Origin: JAIOQJ01 sp963718635
GTDB taxonomy: Bacteria; Planctomycetota; Planctomycetia; Gemmatales; Gemmataceae
DNA: 64,000 nucleotides
Direction: 5' to 3'
Assembly: GCA_963718635.1 (NCBI GenBank)
Contig: OY970367.1
Span: 3,286,001-3,350,000, forward strand
Position 1 is the stretch's first letter; each line of letters starts with the position of its first letter. Below are positions 46,948 to 55,871 of this stretch, in pieces. Position numbers and translations under genes: made by a program. Under the pieces are notes generated by a model. The model had not been told where the DNA came from and did no database searches. It saw only the letters and a list, made by a program, of their open reading frames with translations.

Positions 46948-47720
46948 TTGCGATCCGGCGCCCTCAAGCGGCGGAATTCATCGACCAAGCGTTTGGGCAC
47001 GCCGATGTCCGTGACGTGGACGTCGCCGGTCCAGGGCAGGGAAGCCTCGTTGCAAAAACCCTTTTTCCACGCAACGAAAGAAACGGTGTGATCGGCCCGC
47101 ACGGTAGCTCCGAGCGGTTCGCCGGTATCGCAGTCGAGGCCGGAGGGGATGTCCACGGCCAAAATAGGATTTTGGCTGGCGTTCATCATCGCCACTACTT
47201 CATCAATCGGCGCTTCCAACGCCCGGCTCAAGCCCGTGCCGAACAGGGCATCGACCAGCCAGCTATCTTTGCCGACGATTTCATCCGTGAGATAATTGCG
47301 CAAAGAAGGCGTCAACGTTGTTGAAATCACCGCGAGTTCGATGCCCGATTTTTTCAAAATGTCGAAGTAATGGCGGGCATCTGGCGGTAACCGGTCGGGT
47401 GAATAGCCGGTCGAGACTTTGCCATTAGGTTCAGCGGTCCGATCCGGCGATACGCTCGTATCGAATAAGAACACGCGCACCGGCCAGCCGTGATTTTCCA
47501 TATGCCGAGCGATGACGAAGCCATCGCCGCCATTGTTGCCCGGCCCGCACAAAACGGTTACCGGCTTTTTTTCCGGATTGAGCCGGCGCATCTGCACGGC
47601 CACGCCTCGCCCGGCGTTTTCCATGAGTACAAGGCTCGACATTCCATATTCTTCGACGGCTCGCCGATCGAGCTCGCGAACTTCGGAACGGGTAAGCCAA
47701 AAAGGTTCGGTAGTCTTCAT
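46944..47720 (-). CDS. nnrE: NAD(P)H-hydrate epimerase (YjeF N-terminal domain)
   Basis: 258 residues from ATG 47720 (MKTTEPFWLTRSEVRELDR). It epimerises the R form of damaged NAD(P)HX to the S form that the dehydratase repairs. Motifs: GMSSLVLMENAGRGVA, VTVLCGPGNNGGDGFVIAR, WLVDALFGTGLSR and VDIPSGLDCDTGEPLG. Only the epimerase half is present; the YjeF C-terminal dehydratase is not in this window. The stop codon TAG lies inside the end of the R1 repeat. Confidence 0.93.
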   Translation of the reverse strand: MKTTEPFWLTRSEVRELDRRAVEEYGMSSLVLMENAGRGVAVQMRRLNPEKKPVTVLCGPGNNGGDGFVIARHMENHGWPVRVFLFDTSVSPDRTAEPNGKVSTGYSPDRLPPDARHYFDILKKSGIELAVISTTLTPSLRNYLTDEIVGKDSWLVDALFGTGLSRALEAPIDEVVAMMNASQNPILAVDIPSGLDCDTGEPLGATVRADHTVSFVAWKKGFCNEASLPWTGDVHVTDIGVPKRLVDEFRRLRAPDRN

Positions 47721-47727
47721 CGTATTA

Positions 47728-47958
47728 TCAGGCCTCCATAGGCATGAGAAGTTCACCACTGATAAGCGAAGCTCGGATATTCTTCAGGAATTCAGGCGAT
47801 GCGAGCCATGCGCGAAAGCCGTCAATGGTTACGGCGGAGGCCGGGATGCAAAGGGCGCGATTGTCCCAGGGTCTTAGTGACGGTGTACTGGGCAAAATCA
47901 ATTGTGGTGTCCGCGTAGCCATCGATATCGAATCTCTCACAAAGTTTTTGCTAAACAC
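47728..47958 (-). pseudogene. Truncated Uma2-like N-terminal module
   Basis: 76 codons, with start GTG sharing bases with the stop of the upstream Uma2 gene. It contains RALCIPASAVTIDGFRAWLA and SPEFLKNIRASLISGELLM, which copies the N-terminal module of the neighbouring gene, then stops. The whole nuclease core is missing. It may come from tandem duplication and truncation; the internal ATG at 47922 is the better start if it is translated. Confidence 0.6.
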
Positions 47959-48830
47959 TAAGCCGATGCCTTATTTAATTCGGCGACATGAAGTCGGTAA
48001 CGCAGCAACTTAACTCGGTCAACTTCGCGTGTCAGACGGAAGCGGCGCTTGAACAGCGGCGACACGATCCAACCGTTCTCTTCGGGCACCGATTCGTAAC
48101 GGCGGGCGCCCCTTGTGTAGATGCGGAAGTCGACCTCTTCGCCGCGAGCATCGACGAGCCAGTATTCGGAAATGCCGGCGCGGAAATAGCCTTTGAGGAG
48201 ATCGCGCTCGTCTTTGATTTCGGAAAATGGACTGACGATTTCGAGCACCCAGTCAGGACTGCCAAGCCATTGCACTAATGCTTTACCTTTTCCAATCGAG
48301 CCCACTCGCACCGCTCCACTCTCGATCGCCGAATAGCTCGCAAATACGGCATCGGGAGTAGTATTGATGCGAGCTTCTTCATTCTTCAACAGCATCCCAT
48401 CATTGGTAAAGTGCCCCAGGTTGTTGTCCTCGACAAGCTGCACCAATGCGGCCGAAATGATCGTTTTGATTTTGTTGTGCGTGTTGATGTCTTCCATGCG
48501 CGGTTCAATAATCAGGTGATCGCTGATAAGCGAAGCGCGGATATACTCCGGAAATTTCGGGGAGACAAACCAGTCGCTAAACCCTTTGCTGGTCGTCGCA
48601 CGATTGGGGATACAAAGCGCGGGCTCCTGACGGAATTTCGGTTCGATGAAAATGGCGCGGCCGATGCGCGAGGCATTGAGGTCATTAGGGAATTCCGCCG
48701 AATACGTCCATTCAGCGAATCCATCGCGGCTACTGGCGGAGACAGGGATGCGCAGCGGCGCCCCGCGTTGATCCAGGAAGCTGCTCGGCGATGTTGACGA
48801 AACAACAGGCTTGGCCGATATGGATCTCAT
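47958..48830 (-). CDS. Uma2 family endonuclease-like protein with duplicated N-terminal module
   Basis: 290 residues. Two tandem modules of about 45 residues precede the core: APLRIPVSASSRDGFAEW with NASRIGRAIFIEP, and PALCIPNRATTSKGFSDW with IRASLISDHLIIEP; a third copy lies in the adjacent remnant. The Uma2 core follows: INTTPDAVFAS, DWVLEIVSPFSEIKDER and GISEYWLVDARGEEVDFRIY. The order PD...E-x-V/I...K-x-x-Y-x-x-x-G-x-x-E-Y-W-x-V-D is the family nuclease fold. Role unknown. Confidence 0.85.
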   Translation of the reverse strand: MRSISAKPVVSSTSPSSFLDQRGAPLRIPVSASSRDGFAEWTYSAEFPNDLNASRIGRAIFIEPKFRQEPALCIPNRATTSKGFSDWFVSPKFPEYIRASLISDHLIIEPRMEDINTHNKIKTIISAALVQLVEDNNLGHFTNDGMLLKNEEARINTTPDAVFASYSAIESGAVRVGSIGKGKALVQWLGSPDWVLEIVSPFSEIKDERDLLKGYFRAGISEYWLVDARGEEVDFRIYTRGARRYESVPEENGWIVSPLFKRRFRLTREVDRVKLLRYRLHVAELNKASA

Positions 48831-48854
48831 TTCAAAATTTCTCCCTTCCCCATT

Positions 48855-49861
48855 CTATCGCCGAATCCGCAATCCGCCGCCTTGAAGCAGGACTTCGACT
48901 TCCTCTTTCGTGGACCAGGGGAAATCGCCTGGCGTCGTGTGTTTCAGAGCGCTCATTGCCACGCCGTAGTCCAGCCCTTTTTGCAAGTCGCCATCAATAA
49001 GACCGTGCATGAGACCTGAAACGAAGGCATCTCCCGTGCCGAGGCGATCGACGATCTCAACCTCGTAGACTTGGGTCTTGAATACCCGGCCTTGATCGCA
49101 GGCGATGGCCGTCCAGCCGTTTTTCCAGACCGAATGAACCTGCCGCATTGTCATCGCAATTGCTTGCAGCTTAAACTTCTCAACCGCCGCCAGCGCTGCC
49201 TTTTCGACGTCCGCGTGGGCAATGCCAAAGAATCGTTCGATATCTTCGGGGTTTGTAATCAACACATCCACGTACGGAATCGCCTGATTCAACCAGTCAG
49301 CCGCCGCTTCGACGCTCCAAAGTTTGGCCCGATAGTTCGGGTCGAGAAAAGTTGTCGCTCCCGCTTCTTTGGCAACCTTCAGCGCTTCCAGCGTTGCTTC
49401 CGCGGCACTTGGCGACAGCGTGCAGTGATTCCGGTCACGTAGAACCACTTTGAAGAAGCGAGCAGATCGCTCCAGGTGAAAATGCCGGGTTGAACGTTCG
49501 CCATCGCTGAGCCGACGCGATCGTAAAGAATGCCCGCCGGCCGAGGCGCGGCGCCGAATTCGAGAAAGTAGACTCCAACCCGGTCGCGCTCGGTCCAGAG
49601 AATATCATCGACGCGGACGCCTGTTTCGCGAGCGCGGTTGGCGATCAAGCGGCCGAGCGGGTTGTCGGTCATTCGCGTGACCCAGCGGACGTTGCGCCTC
49701 AGACGCGCTAAGCCGACAGCCGTATTCAGTTCCGCGCCGCCGATTTCGATATCGAACGAGTGCGCCTGCTCTACCCGTTGAAAGTGAGGTGGCGCGAGCC
49801 GAATCATCGCCTCGCCAAACGTCGTAATGATCGGCTCGGCGCTTGGCTTGATTTCCGGCAT
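48855..49861 (-). CDS. kdgK: PfkB-family sugar kinase, probable 2-dehydro-3-deoxygluconokinase (frameshifted)
   Basis: About 335 residues once two frames are joined near 49424. It opens with PIITTFGEAMIRLAPP and carries the GGAELNTAVGLARLRR sugar-binding motif. The C-terminal half has the PfkB ATP signature with DRLGTGDAFVSGLMHGL (catalytic Asp). The assignment to KDG kinase rests on the gene before it, eda, whose stop overlaps its start (TAATG), forming an Entner-Doudoroff/uronate operon. Other PfkB substrates remain possible. Confidence 0.85.
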
Positions 49862-50511
49862 TAGACAGCCCCGCGCGTTTGTTTCACAATGGACACGTAC
49901 TGTCGAGCCAGATCGCGCAGTCGTGCAAAATCGCGGTTGGCCACGGCCTTCGGTTCCACCATTTGACTGCCGACGCCGAGACAGCAGGCGCCCGCTTTCA
50001 AGAATTCAGAGGCGGTGCTGAGATCGACGCCGCCGGTTGGCATAATGCGAATTTGCGGCAGCGGGCCTCGCATCGCCTTGAAAAAGGCCGGACCCAGATT
50101 CTCGGCGGGGAAGACTTTCACGATGTCCGCGCCCGCTTCCCAGGCTGCCAGAATCTCCGTAGGCGTGAAGGCGCCGGGCACCACCAATTTATCGTACCGA
50201 TGGCAAAGCCGGATCACTTCGAGGTTGAGTGTTGGAGCAACGATGAATTCTGCGCCGGCCAAGATGGCCGCCCGAGCGCTTTCAGGATCGAGAACCGTGC
50301 CGGCGCCTAGCAGGATATTCGCCGGCAACTCTTTGCGCGCCTGGCGAATGACATCGAGCGCATGCGGCACCGTCAGCGTTACCTCGGCTACCGTCGCTCC
50401 ACCTTCGGCCAAAGCGCGCAGCACCTCCACCAGGTGCGTTGGATCGGGAGCACGCACGACGGCAACGATGCCAACGTCGAGCACTTGTTGAAGCTGTTGA
50501 TTTCGAGTCAT
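49861..50511 (-). CDS. eda: KDPG/KHG aldolase (2-keto-3-deoxy-6-phosphogluconate aldolase)
   Basis: 216 residues. It splits 2-keto-3-deoxy-6-phosphogluconate into pyruvate and glyceraldehyde-3-phosphate. The class I aldolase pattern is clear: VVRAPDPTHLVEVLRALAEGG, EVTLTVPHALDVI (with the E-x-T element), LLGAGTVLDPESARAAILAGA, FIVAPTLN, VVPGAFTPTEILAAWEAGAD and the Schiff-base Lys in IVKVFPAENLGPAFFK. It precedes kdgK with overlapping stop and start, so both act in one pathway, converting KDG to central metabolites. Confidence 0.95.
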   Translation of the reverse strand: MTRNQQLQQVLDVGIVAVVRAPDPTHLVEVLRALAEGGATVAEVTLTVPHALDVIRQARKELPANILLGAGTVLDPESARAAILAGAEFIVAPTLNLEVIRLCHRYDKLVVPGAFTPTEILAAWEAGADIVKVFPAENLGPAFFKAMRGPLPQIRIMPTGGVDLSTASEFLKAGACCLGVGSQMVEPKAVANRDFARLRDLARQYVSIVKQTRGAV

Positions 50512-50532
50512 ATTTGGTGAAAATTTGAGTAA

Positions 50533-50563
50533 GGCGAGCCGGAAGCGTCAGCGCCCGGAGAAC
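50533..50563. repeat. Single R2 repeat
   Basis: GGCGAGCCGGAAGCGTCAGC then GCCCGGAGAAC, between DUF2617 and eda. Confidence 0.8.
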
Positions 50564-50584
50564 AAAAACAGAACCCGAATCTAT

Positions 50585-51130
50585 TTACGCCCGTTCGATC
50601 AACGATTGGGTTTTGACTAAGGCGCACTCGTCGGGGAAGGTATGGAACGTGTTGATCGAAAGAGTATGCCGCCAAGCTTCGACGGTGACATAGCCCAGCG
50701 CGCTGATGGCCAGTCGATGATGCGGCTGGTGATGGTACAGCAGTCCCCGCTTCGCGCCGTCGGCCAATAATTCATCGTTAATGTGAACGAAGATTTCCGG
50801 CGGGAGAATTTCAAGTTGCGAACACATCTGATAGGTCACGCCGTTGATCGGCTGAAGGGATCGCGAGCGTTCCCCTTGGAATCGATAACGTAACAGGCTG
50901 CCGCGTGCAGGGAGCATCTGGTCGTCGGCTGCAGCCACTTCCGACAGATAAACCTCGGGCGTCTGCCAGGTGAGAACGTGCCCAGTGGGAGTCAGGCGAA
51001 CTGTAAGGGTATAATTCTCGCGCTGCACCTGCCGGGACGCAAGCGTTTCGAAGAGCTCCGGATGCAACGGCCGGGCGAAGACGCTGAACATCATCGCGTG
51101 CGCCTTCGGCCGAAAGAGATCGCTGTCCAT
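50585..51130 (-). CDS. DUF2617 family protein
   Basis: 181 residues from the ATG at 51130. The family pattern is present: FARPLHPELFETL, YTLTVRLTPTGHVLTW, LPARGSLLRYRFQGER and TFHTFPDECALVKTQSLIE near the end. DUF2617 proteins are known mainly from planctomycetes and actinobacteria; no function is known. Upstream sequence 51131-51414 shows nothing recognisable. Confidence 0.85.
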   Translation of the reverse strand: MDSDLFRPKAHAMMFSVFARPLHPELFETLASRQVQRENYTLTVRLTPTGHVLTWQTPEVYLSEVAAADDQMLPARGSLLRYRFQGERSRSLQPINGVTYQMCSQLEILPPEIFVHINDELLADGAKRGLLYHHQPHHRLAISALGYVTVEAWRHTLSINTFHTFPDECALVKTQSLIERA

Positions 51131-51414
51131 CTTTGCTTTGTAAAGGAAAAGGGCCAAAGGCAAAAGGCAACTTTTTAGCCGCGCTTATTTCCGTGTGGCT
51201 GCGTCAACCGATTCTGGTGAACCGGGAGTGCAGCTTTGCCTACGCTTTCCAATTTACGTCGGTCTTACGCTCGACTCGTCGGTCTGGGGCATAGGATCGG
51301 TAACACCGATAGCCAGAAACTCCTCAAGTCGGATGGGCCGCACAACCGATAAAGTCGATACAACCGACATCCAACAATTTTTCCGGGCACTCGCTCGATG
51401 GACGGGGCTCAACC

Positions 51415-51987
51415 ATGACGACCTTGTTCGGCAAGCGCTGTCCCACCATTCCCGAATCCGTCAAGCGCAACATCGAATCGATCGCGCAATTGGAACAAGA
51501 GTTCCAACGGCAGCGTTCCGCAGGCGCTTGCATCAGCGATCGGATCACGGATTTCGTTGGCCGGCCGCTGTTTGCGCTGTCTCAGGGGCTCTGGTTCGTC
51601 GGTTGGATTTTGATCAACACCATTGGCGTCTTCGGGTTTGGTCAATTCGATCCCTATCCCTTTTGCTTTCTGTCTTTGTGTGTGGCCGCGCAAGCGGCGC
51701 TGCTCTCCGTCTTCGTGCTGATGAGCCAACGGCGTCAAACGCGGCAGGCCGATCAATGGGCACACGTCGCCTTGCAAGTGAACTTGTTGTCGGAGCAGGA
51801 AATGACCAAGGTGCTCCAGTTGTTGCGCTCGGTTTGCGACAAGCTGGGCCTGGAAAGCGTAGGTCGGGACAAAGAGTTGAAGGAAATGGTGAAACAAACC
51901 CACGTCGTCGCCCTCGTGCAAGAATTGGAGAAAGCGCGCGAGACCAATGAGCCCGCCATGGAAAGAGAAATTCTCCGCGCTGCATGA
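51415..51987 (+). CDS. DUF1003 membrane protein
   Basis: 190 residues. The DUF1003 pattern is visible: a cytosolic start with SDRITDFVGRPLFALSQGLW, two membrane helices (WFVGWILINTIGVF and AAQAALLSVFVLMSQRRQTR), the FDPYPF turn between them, and a QVNLLSEQEMTKVLQLL tail. Members are widespread, with no firm function. An alternative frame (51195-51950) is a shadow. Confidence 0.88.
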   Translation: MTTLFGKRCPTIPESVKRNIESIAQLEQEFQRQRSAGACISDRITDFVGRPLFALSQGLWFVGWILINTIGVFGFGQFDPYPFCFLSLCVAAQAALLSVFVLMSQRRQTRQADQWAHVALQVNLLSEQEMTKVLQLLRSVCDKLGLESVGRDKELKEMVKQTHVVALVQELEKARETNEPAMEREILRAA

Positions 51988-52239
51988 TCGTAAACCGCGG
52001 CCGGCGCCAACTCGTCTTCAACTCCCTTCGAATGAGTCACCTGCAAACGGAATCGTGAAACCGCTTGTGAGTGAGCAGGACTTTATTTAATCGTGCGTCA
52101 TTTGAGCGACTCCCTTCCTTGCCGCACAAATGGCATCTCGTTTGCATTCTAAAATGAAGATCGCGAGAAAGTTTCATGTAGATTTGATGGAGATTCGATA
52201 GTGTCTCTATTCGGTCGCGTCCTCCAAGCTGAGTAAGAC

Positions 52240-52731
52240 ATGTCTGAAAATAACGCCCGCGAGGATGGAGAAGAGGTAAAGGAATTGCCATTGGCCGAGG
52301 CCGCCCAGTGTTTACTCGAAGAATGCCGGATGATTCTTCCCGGTATTCAGGCGATTCTCGGCTTTCAGTTGATTGCCATTTTCAATAACGGCTTCGATCA
52401 AAAACTTACTCCTTCGCAACAGCAGTTGCATGGGGTGGCCATTTTTTTGATGACGCTCGCGGTCGTCTTCATTATGACGCCGGCGGCCTATCATCGGCAG
52501 ACGCGCATCCGTGAAGTGAGTGATCGATTTCTAACGACGGCTTCGCGCTTCCTTCTATGGAGCATGCCCTTGCTAGCGGCCGGGATCTTAATCGATGTCT
52601 ACTTGATCGCTCAGATTATTTACGGGGCAACATTCGGGCTGATCTTCACGTTGGTTCTGTCGTTTTTCTTCATCCTATTTTGGTTTGTGCTCCCGCGCTC
52701 GGGCGCTTTCAAGCGCCTGATACGGCAATAG
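52240..52731 (+). CDS. DUF6328 family membrane protein
   Basis: 163 residues. A soluble start with LAEAAQCLLEECRMILPGIQ leads to four helices: ILGFQLIAIFNNGF, HGVAIFLMTLAVVFIMTPA, LLWSMPLLAAGILIDVYLIA and FGLIFTLVLSFFFILFWFVL. The LL-x-E-x-R...LPG-x-Q-A-x-L-GFQL start and TPAAYHRQT match DUF6328. Function unknown. The HAD gene follows 32 bases later. Confidence 0.8.
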   Translation: MSENNAREDGEEVKELPLAEAAQCLLEECRMILPGIQAILGFQLIAIFNNGFDQKLTPSQQQLHGVAIFLMTLAVVFIMTPAAYHRQTRIREVSDRFLTTASRFLLWSMPLLAAGILIDVYLIAQIIYGATFGLIFTLVLSFFFILFWFVLPRSGAFKRLIRQ

Positions 52732-52763
52732 ACTTTCTAACTTCTGCCCGAGGTCTAATCCCG

Positions 52764-53495
52764 ATGCGACATGTCGCTGTCGAAGCGCTCGCCACCGATG
52801 GCGATGGCACCCTTCTCACCCGCAAACACCTGGCGCCGGCCACCGAAAGCGCCATGCGCCGTTGGAGGGAGTCCGGCCGACAATTGGTCTTGGTAACTGG
52901 TGAAACGGTTGAGGAACTCAAAACGTTTCCAGCGCTCGAATTGTTCAACATCGTCGTTTGCGAGAACGGGGCGGGCTTGTTTTGGCCATCCACCAAAAAG
53001 TGCCGAATGCTCGTCGATGCTCAATCACCCGACTTGCTCGGACGTCTGCGTGCCAGCAACATTACCCCGCTCGATTTTGGCCAAGTCATCATCAGCAGCA
53101 AGCGAAACAATGACCGTGCCCTTCGGAAAATCCTGGATGAAATGCAGGCGCCGTGCAACGTCATCTACAATCGACGCGACTTGATGCTGCTTCCCCCGGG
53201 CGTTGACAAATCAACGGGCCTGATCGTGGCCTTGAAAGAGCTCGGCGTTGAGCCTCGGGCCACGATTGGCGTAGGCGATGGAGAGAACGATGTCGCCCTG
53301 CTGAAAGGATGCGGCCGGGGCGTGGCAGTCGTCAATGCTGTGCCTGCGTTGCGCCAACAGGCCGGCTGGCGCCTTAAGGGAGGATCAGGCAGGGGGGTGG
53401 TCGAGTTGATTGACCAAGTGCTCTCCGAAGGCAAAACTGCCCGGAAGGTAAAAATGGTTTTTGAGAGCCGACCAGAGAAATCCTCCAATCACTAA
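52764..53495 (+). CDS. HAD-superfamily phosphatase (Cof-like, phosphoglycolate-phosphatase type)
   Basis: 243 residues from ATG 52764; an open frame to 52557 overlaps the previous gene and is not protein-like. Motif I ATDGDGTLL (D-x-D), motif II LVTGETVEEL, and motif IV VGDGENDVALLK are present, with a C2 cap between, as in TA0175/Cof-type enzymes. The last codons, encoding SSNH and the stop, lie in an R2 repeat (53481-53511). Substrate unknown. Confidence 0.87.
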   Translation: MRHVAVEALATDGDGTLLTRKHLAPATESAMRRWRESGRQLVLVTGETVEELKTFPALELFNIVVCENGAGLFWPSTKKCRMLVDAQSPDLLGRLRASNITPLDFGQVIISSKRNNDRALRKILDEMQAPCNVIYNRRDLMLLPPGVDKSTGLIVALKELGVEPRATIGVGDGENDVALLKGCGRGVAVVNAVPALRQQAGWRLKGGSGRGVVELIDQVLSEGKTARKVKMVFESRPEKSSNH

Positions 53496-53511
53496 CGCTC
53501 CCGGCTCGCCA
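53481..53511. repeat. R2 repeat overlapping the 3' end of the HAD gene
   Basis: TCCTCCAATCACTAACGCTC then CCGGCTCGCCA is the inverse R2 consensus. It supplies the final codons and stop of the upstream gene. No separate terminator is seen. Confidence 0.75.
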
Positions 53512-53586
53512 AAAAAGTTATTCTCCTCCGCTCGATCAGCAAGCCGCGCACTTCTTGGCCACCCTGCTTTTTACTAAGATGGCCCG

Positions 53587-55155
53587 ATGTATCCATCCGT
53601 TAGGCTCATCGACGGCTTGCAAGCCGATTTGGGTCGCGATCTCTTGGCGTTCCTGCCCGAAATCGTACTTGCCAGCGCGATTGTTTTGATGCTCGTGTGG
53701 CGTGTTATTGGGGTCGGGAGCCGGCGTCACCTCGGCTATCTCGCGCTGCTGGCTTCGCTGATCGCACTGGCAGTGGCTATTGGCCAATGGCAGGACTATT
53801 CCTCATCCATTGGCGCCGGTCACCCACTTGAACTATTCACCGGCTTGCTCGCGTATGATCGCCTAGCTATTTTTGTCCGCATCTTCTTGCTGGCGTTTTT
53901 GACGTTGGCGCTCGTTTTAAGTCTGATGACCGGCATCCCCGATCGCGATGATGCTGCTGACTTTTCGACCTTGCTCATCGGCAGCACGCTCGGAATGATG
54001 TTGATGGCCGCAGCCAATCATTTATTGATGGCCTTCATTGCGGTTGAGATGGCGAGCGTGCCGAGCTACGTACTTGCCGGTTTTATGAAGGGGCGACGGC
54101 AAGGGAGCGAAGGAGCGCTGAAGTATGTCGTCTTCGGCGCGGCGGCTTCCGGAATCATGATTTACGGCATCAGCCTGTTGGCGGGGCGATTCGGAACCGG
54201 CTATCTGCCCGATCTCGCGACAGGCTATCAGGCATCGCTGCTAAGCAACGGCTTTGATTCGATCTTAATTGCCGGCACTCTTTTCTTCGTGGTCGGGCTC
54301 GGTTTCAAAATAGCGGCGGTTCCGTTTCACTTCTGGTGTCCGGATGTTTTTGAAGGCGCTGCCGCCGAGGTGGCCGCCTTCCTTTCCGTCGCTTCCAAAG
54401 GCGCTGCGCTCGCGCTGGCGGCCCGCTTCTTGATCGCGCTAGCGGGACCGGTGGAATCCCAAACTCACACGCTTCTAAGCGGCTCACTGGGCTTGTTGTT
54501 GGCCGTCGTTGCTGCGGCAACGGCTACCTTCGGCAACCTAGCTGCGCTTGCCCAAACCAATTTGAAGCGACTGCTGGCCTATTCCACCATTGCCCATGCC
54601 GGCTATATGCTGATGGCCCTGGTGACGCTGGCGCCGGCCGGAGCGGCCGTCGTGCTTTTTTATCTGATGGCCTATCTGTTGATGAATCTCGGGGCTTTTG
54701 CCTGCGTGGCCTTTGTGCGAAACCAGATCGGTTCGGAAGATCTATCGAGTATGTCGGGCCTTGTCCAACGGGCGCCGTTGCTTACTGTAACGCTCGCCAT
54801 TTTCCTGCTCAGCCTGCTTGGCTTGCCGCCTTTGGCCGGCTTCGCCGCCAAGTTCCAACTCTTTGCGCTGCTCTATGAAACAGGCCGACATCACGATGGC
54901 GTCTTTCCCGCTCTCGCCTATAGCTTCTATTTCCTGCTCATCGTTGCGGCACTAAACACGGTCATCAGCGCCGGGTACTATTTGAAAGTGTTGCGCATCA
55001 TGATCCTCGACGCATCCCCTGCTGACGCCCCAACTTTACGAACTGGCGCCGGCCCGGCTTTCTTCGTGACCCTCCTTGCAACTCTCGTGCTCCTCGTCGG
55101 CATCCTCTGGAACCCGCTGCTCCACGTCGCAAGGCAAGCGGTAGGCGGGCTGTGA
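53587..55155 (+). CDS. nuoN: NADH-quinone oxidoreductase subunit N
   Basis: 522 residues with about 14 membrane helices. The antiporter-like fold has the conserved helix with Glu (LLMAFIAVEMASVPSYVL) and the lysines on GSEGALKYVVFGAAASGIM and FKIAAVPFHFWCPDVFEGA. The C-terminal FLLSLLGLPPLAGFAAKF stretch is typical of NuoN. It pumps protons as part of complex I. In most genomes nuoN lies at the end of the nuo operon; here the neighbours are unrelated. Confidence 0.93.
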   Translation: MYPSVRLIDGLQADLGRDLLAFLPEIVLASAIVLMLVWRVIGVGSRRHLGYLALLASLIALAVAIGQWQDYSSSIGAGHPLELFTGLLAYDRLAIFVRIFLLAFLTLALVLSLMTGIPDRDDAADFSTLLIGSTLGMMLMAAANHLLMAFIAVEMASVPSYVLAGFMKGRRQGSEGALKYVVFGAAASGIMIYGISLLAGRFGTGYLPDLATGYQASLLSNGFDSILIAGTLFFVVGLGFKIAAVPFHFWCPDVFEGAAAEVAAFLSVASKGAALALAARFLIALAGPVESQTHTLLSGSLGLLLAVVAAATATFGNLAALAQTNLKRLLAYSTIAHAGYMLMALVTLAPAGAAVVLFYLMAYLLMNLGAFACVAFVRNQIGSEDLSSMSGLVQRAPLLTVTLAIFLLSLLGLPPLAGFAAKFQLFALLYETGRHHDGVFPALAYSFYFLLIVAALNTVISAGYYLKVLRIMILDASPADAPTLRTGAGPAFFVTLLATLVLLVGILWNPLLHVARQAVGGL

Positions 55156-55244
55156 GAAGTAGCAGCGCGTTCAGACATGACGCCAGTCAGGGTTGCAACT
55201 GTTGGAGCTCATTTTTGCACACAACTTAATTTGTCAAAGGCTCT

Positions 55245-55311
55245 TGAGCCTGAAAGGCTCATTCTACCAGCCCAGGCCGGAGACCCGGCCTTGCCGGGTC
55301 TCCGGCCTGGG
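55245..55311. repeat. Hairpins GAGCCTGAAAGGCTC and CCCAGGCCGGAGACCCGG
   Basis: GAGCCTGAAAGGCTC (55245-55259) is a small hairpin. Arms 55271-55288 and 55294-55311 are an 18-bp perfect inverted repeat around CCTTG. The block lies between convergent genes and may end transcription from both. A related block is at 63841-63996. Confidence 0.85.
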
Positions 55312-55343
55312 TCGATCAGATCCATGCCCAGCAATAATCAAAC

Positions 55344-55796
55344 TTACCGTTTGCCGCGTTCCTTTTCCCGCTGCAGTCGAATTTCGGCTTCGAGTCGGTG
55401 AGCCCGGGCGTGACAAACGTCGAGGGTTGTTCCTTGGCCCACCTGTTGTGCAACGCTCACTATTTTTTCGATGTACTTGCTCATTCGGAGGGCCTCTTCC
55501 AGCATGGCAAGCCGCTCCCTCGGGCCCGGTTCCAGTTCCAGACCGGCAATGACGATGCGCTCAATCGCCTGCCCCACGCGGTTGGCTCTTCCGGCTTGGC
55601 CTGCGTTGAAGTGATTCAACTCCTGGCGCAAGAGTTCCACCGCGTTGTTGTAACGTTCCTTCTGAAGGCGTCGGAGTTCGCTATCATTCTTCTCGGGTTT
55701 GGCCGCCGCGAAGTTTGGCCCCTCATCCTTCTCTTCGGCGACACAAACGATGCAGCAGGGGGCAAACAGAAGTACGGAGGGGGCAAAGATTCGCAT
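55344..55796 (-). CDS. Secreted helical protein of unknown function
   Basis: 150 residues from ATG 55796; the longer frame to 55844 lacks a better site. Signal peptide RIFAPSVLLFAPCCIVCVA, then a fully helical body: RRLQKERYNNAVELLRQELN, IVIAGLELEPGPRERLAMLE, ALRMSKYIEKIVSV and ARAHRLEAEIRLQREK. It resembles small exported planctomycete proteins found near outer-membrane and efflux genes. No function can be given. Confidence 0.7.
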   Translation of the reverse strand: MRIFAPSVLLFAPCCIVCVAEEKDEGPNFAAAKPEKNDSELRRLQKERYNNAVELLRQELNHFNAGQAGRANRVGQAIERIVIAGLELEPGPRERLAMLEEALRMSKYIEKIVSVAQQVGQGTTLDVCHARAHRLEAEIRLQREKERGKR

Positions 55797-55871
55797 TAGG
55801 GTGTTTTCCAGGCGATGTGTTTGTTCGGCGGGCGGCTTTTGCATTCAACCGCAGCTACTGCGGCGAAGGCA

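Noticed and set aside
51195..51950. 251-codon ORF over the DUF1003 gene
   Set aside because: It overlaps the clear DUF1003 frame and its sequence is Arg/Pro-rich as in shadow frames.
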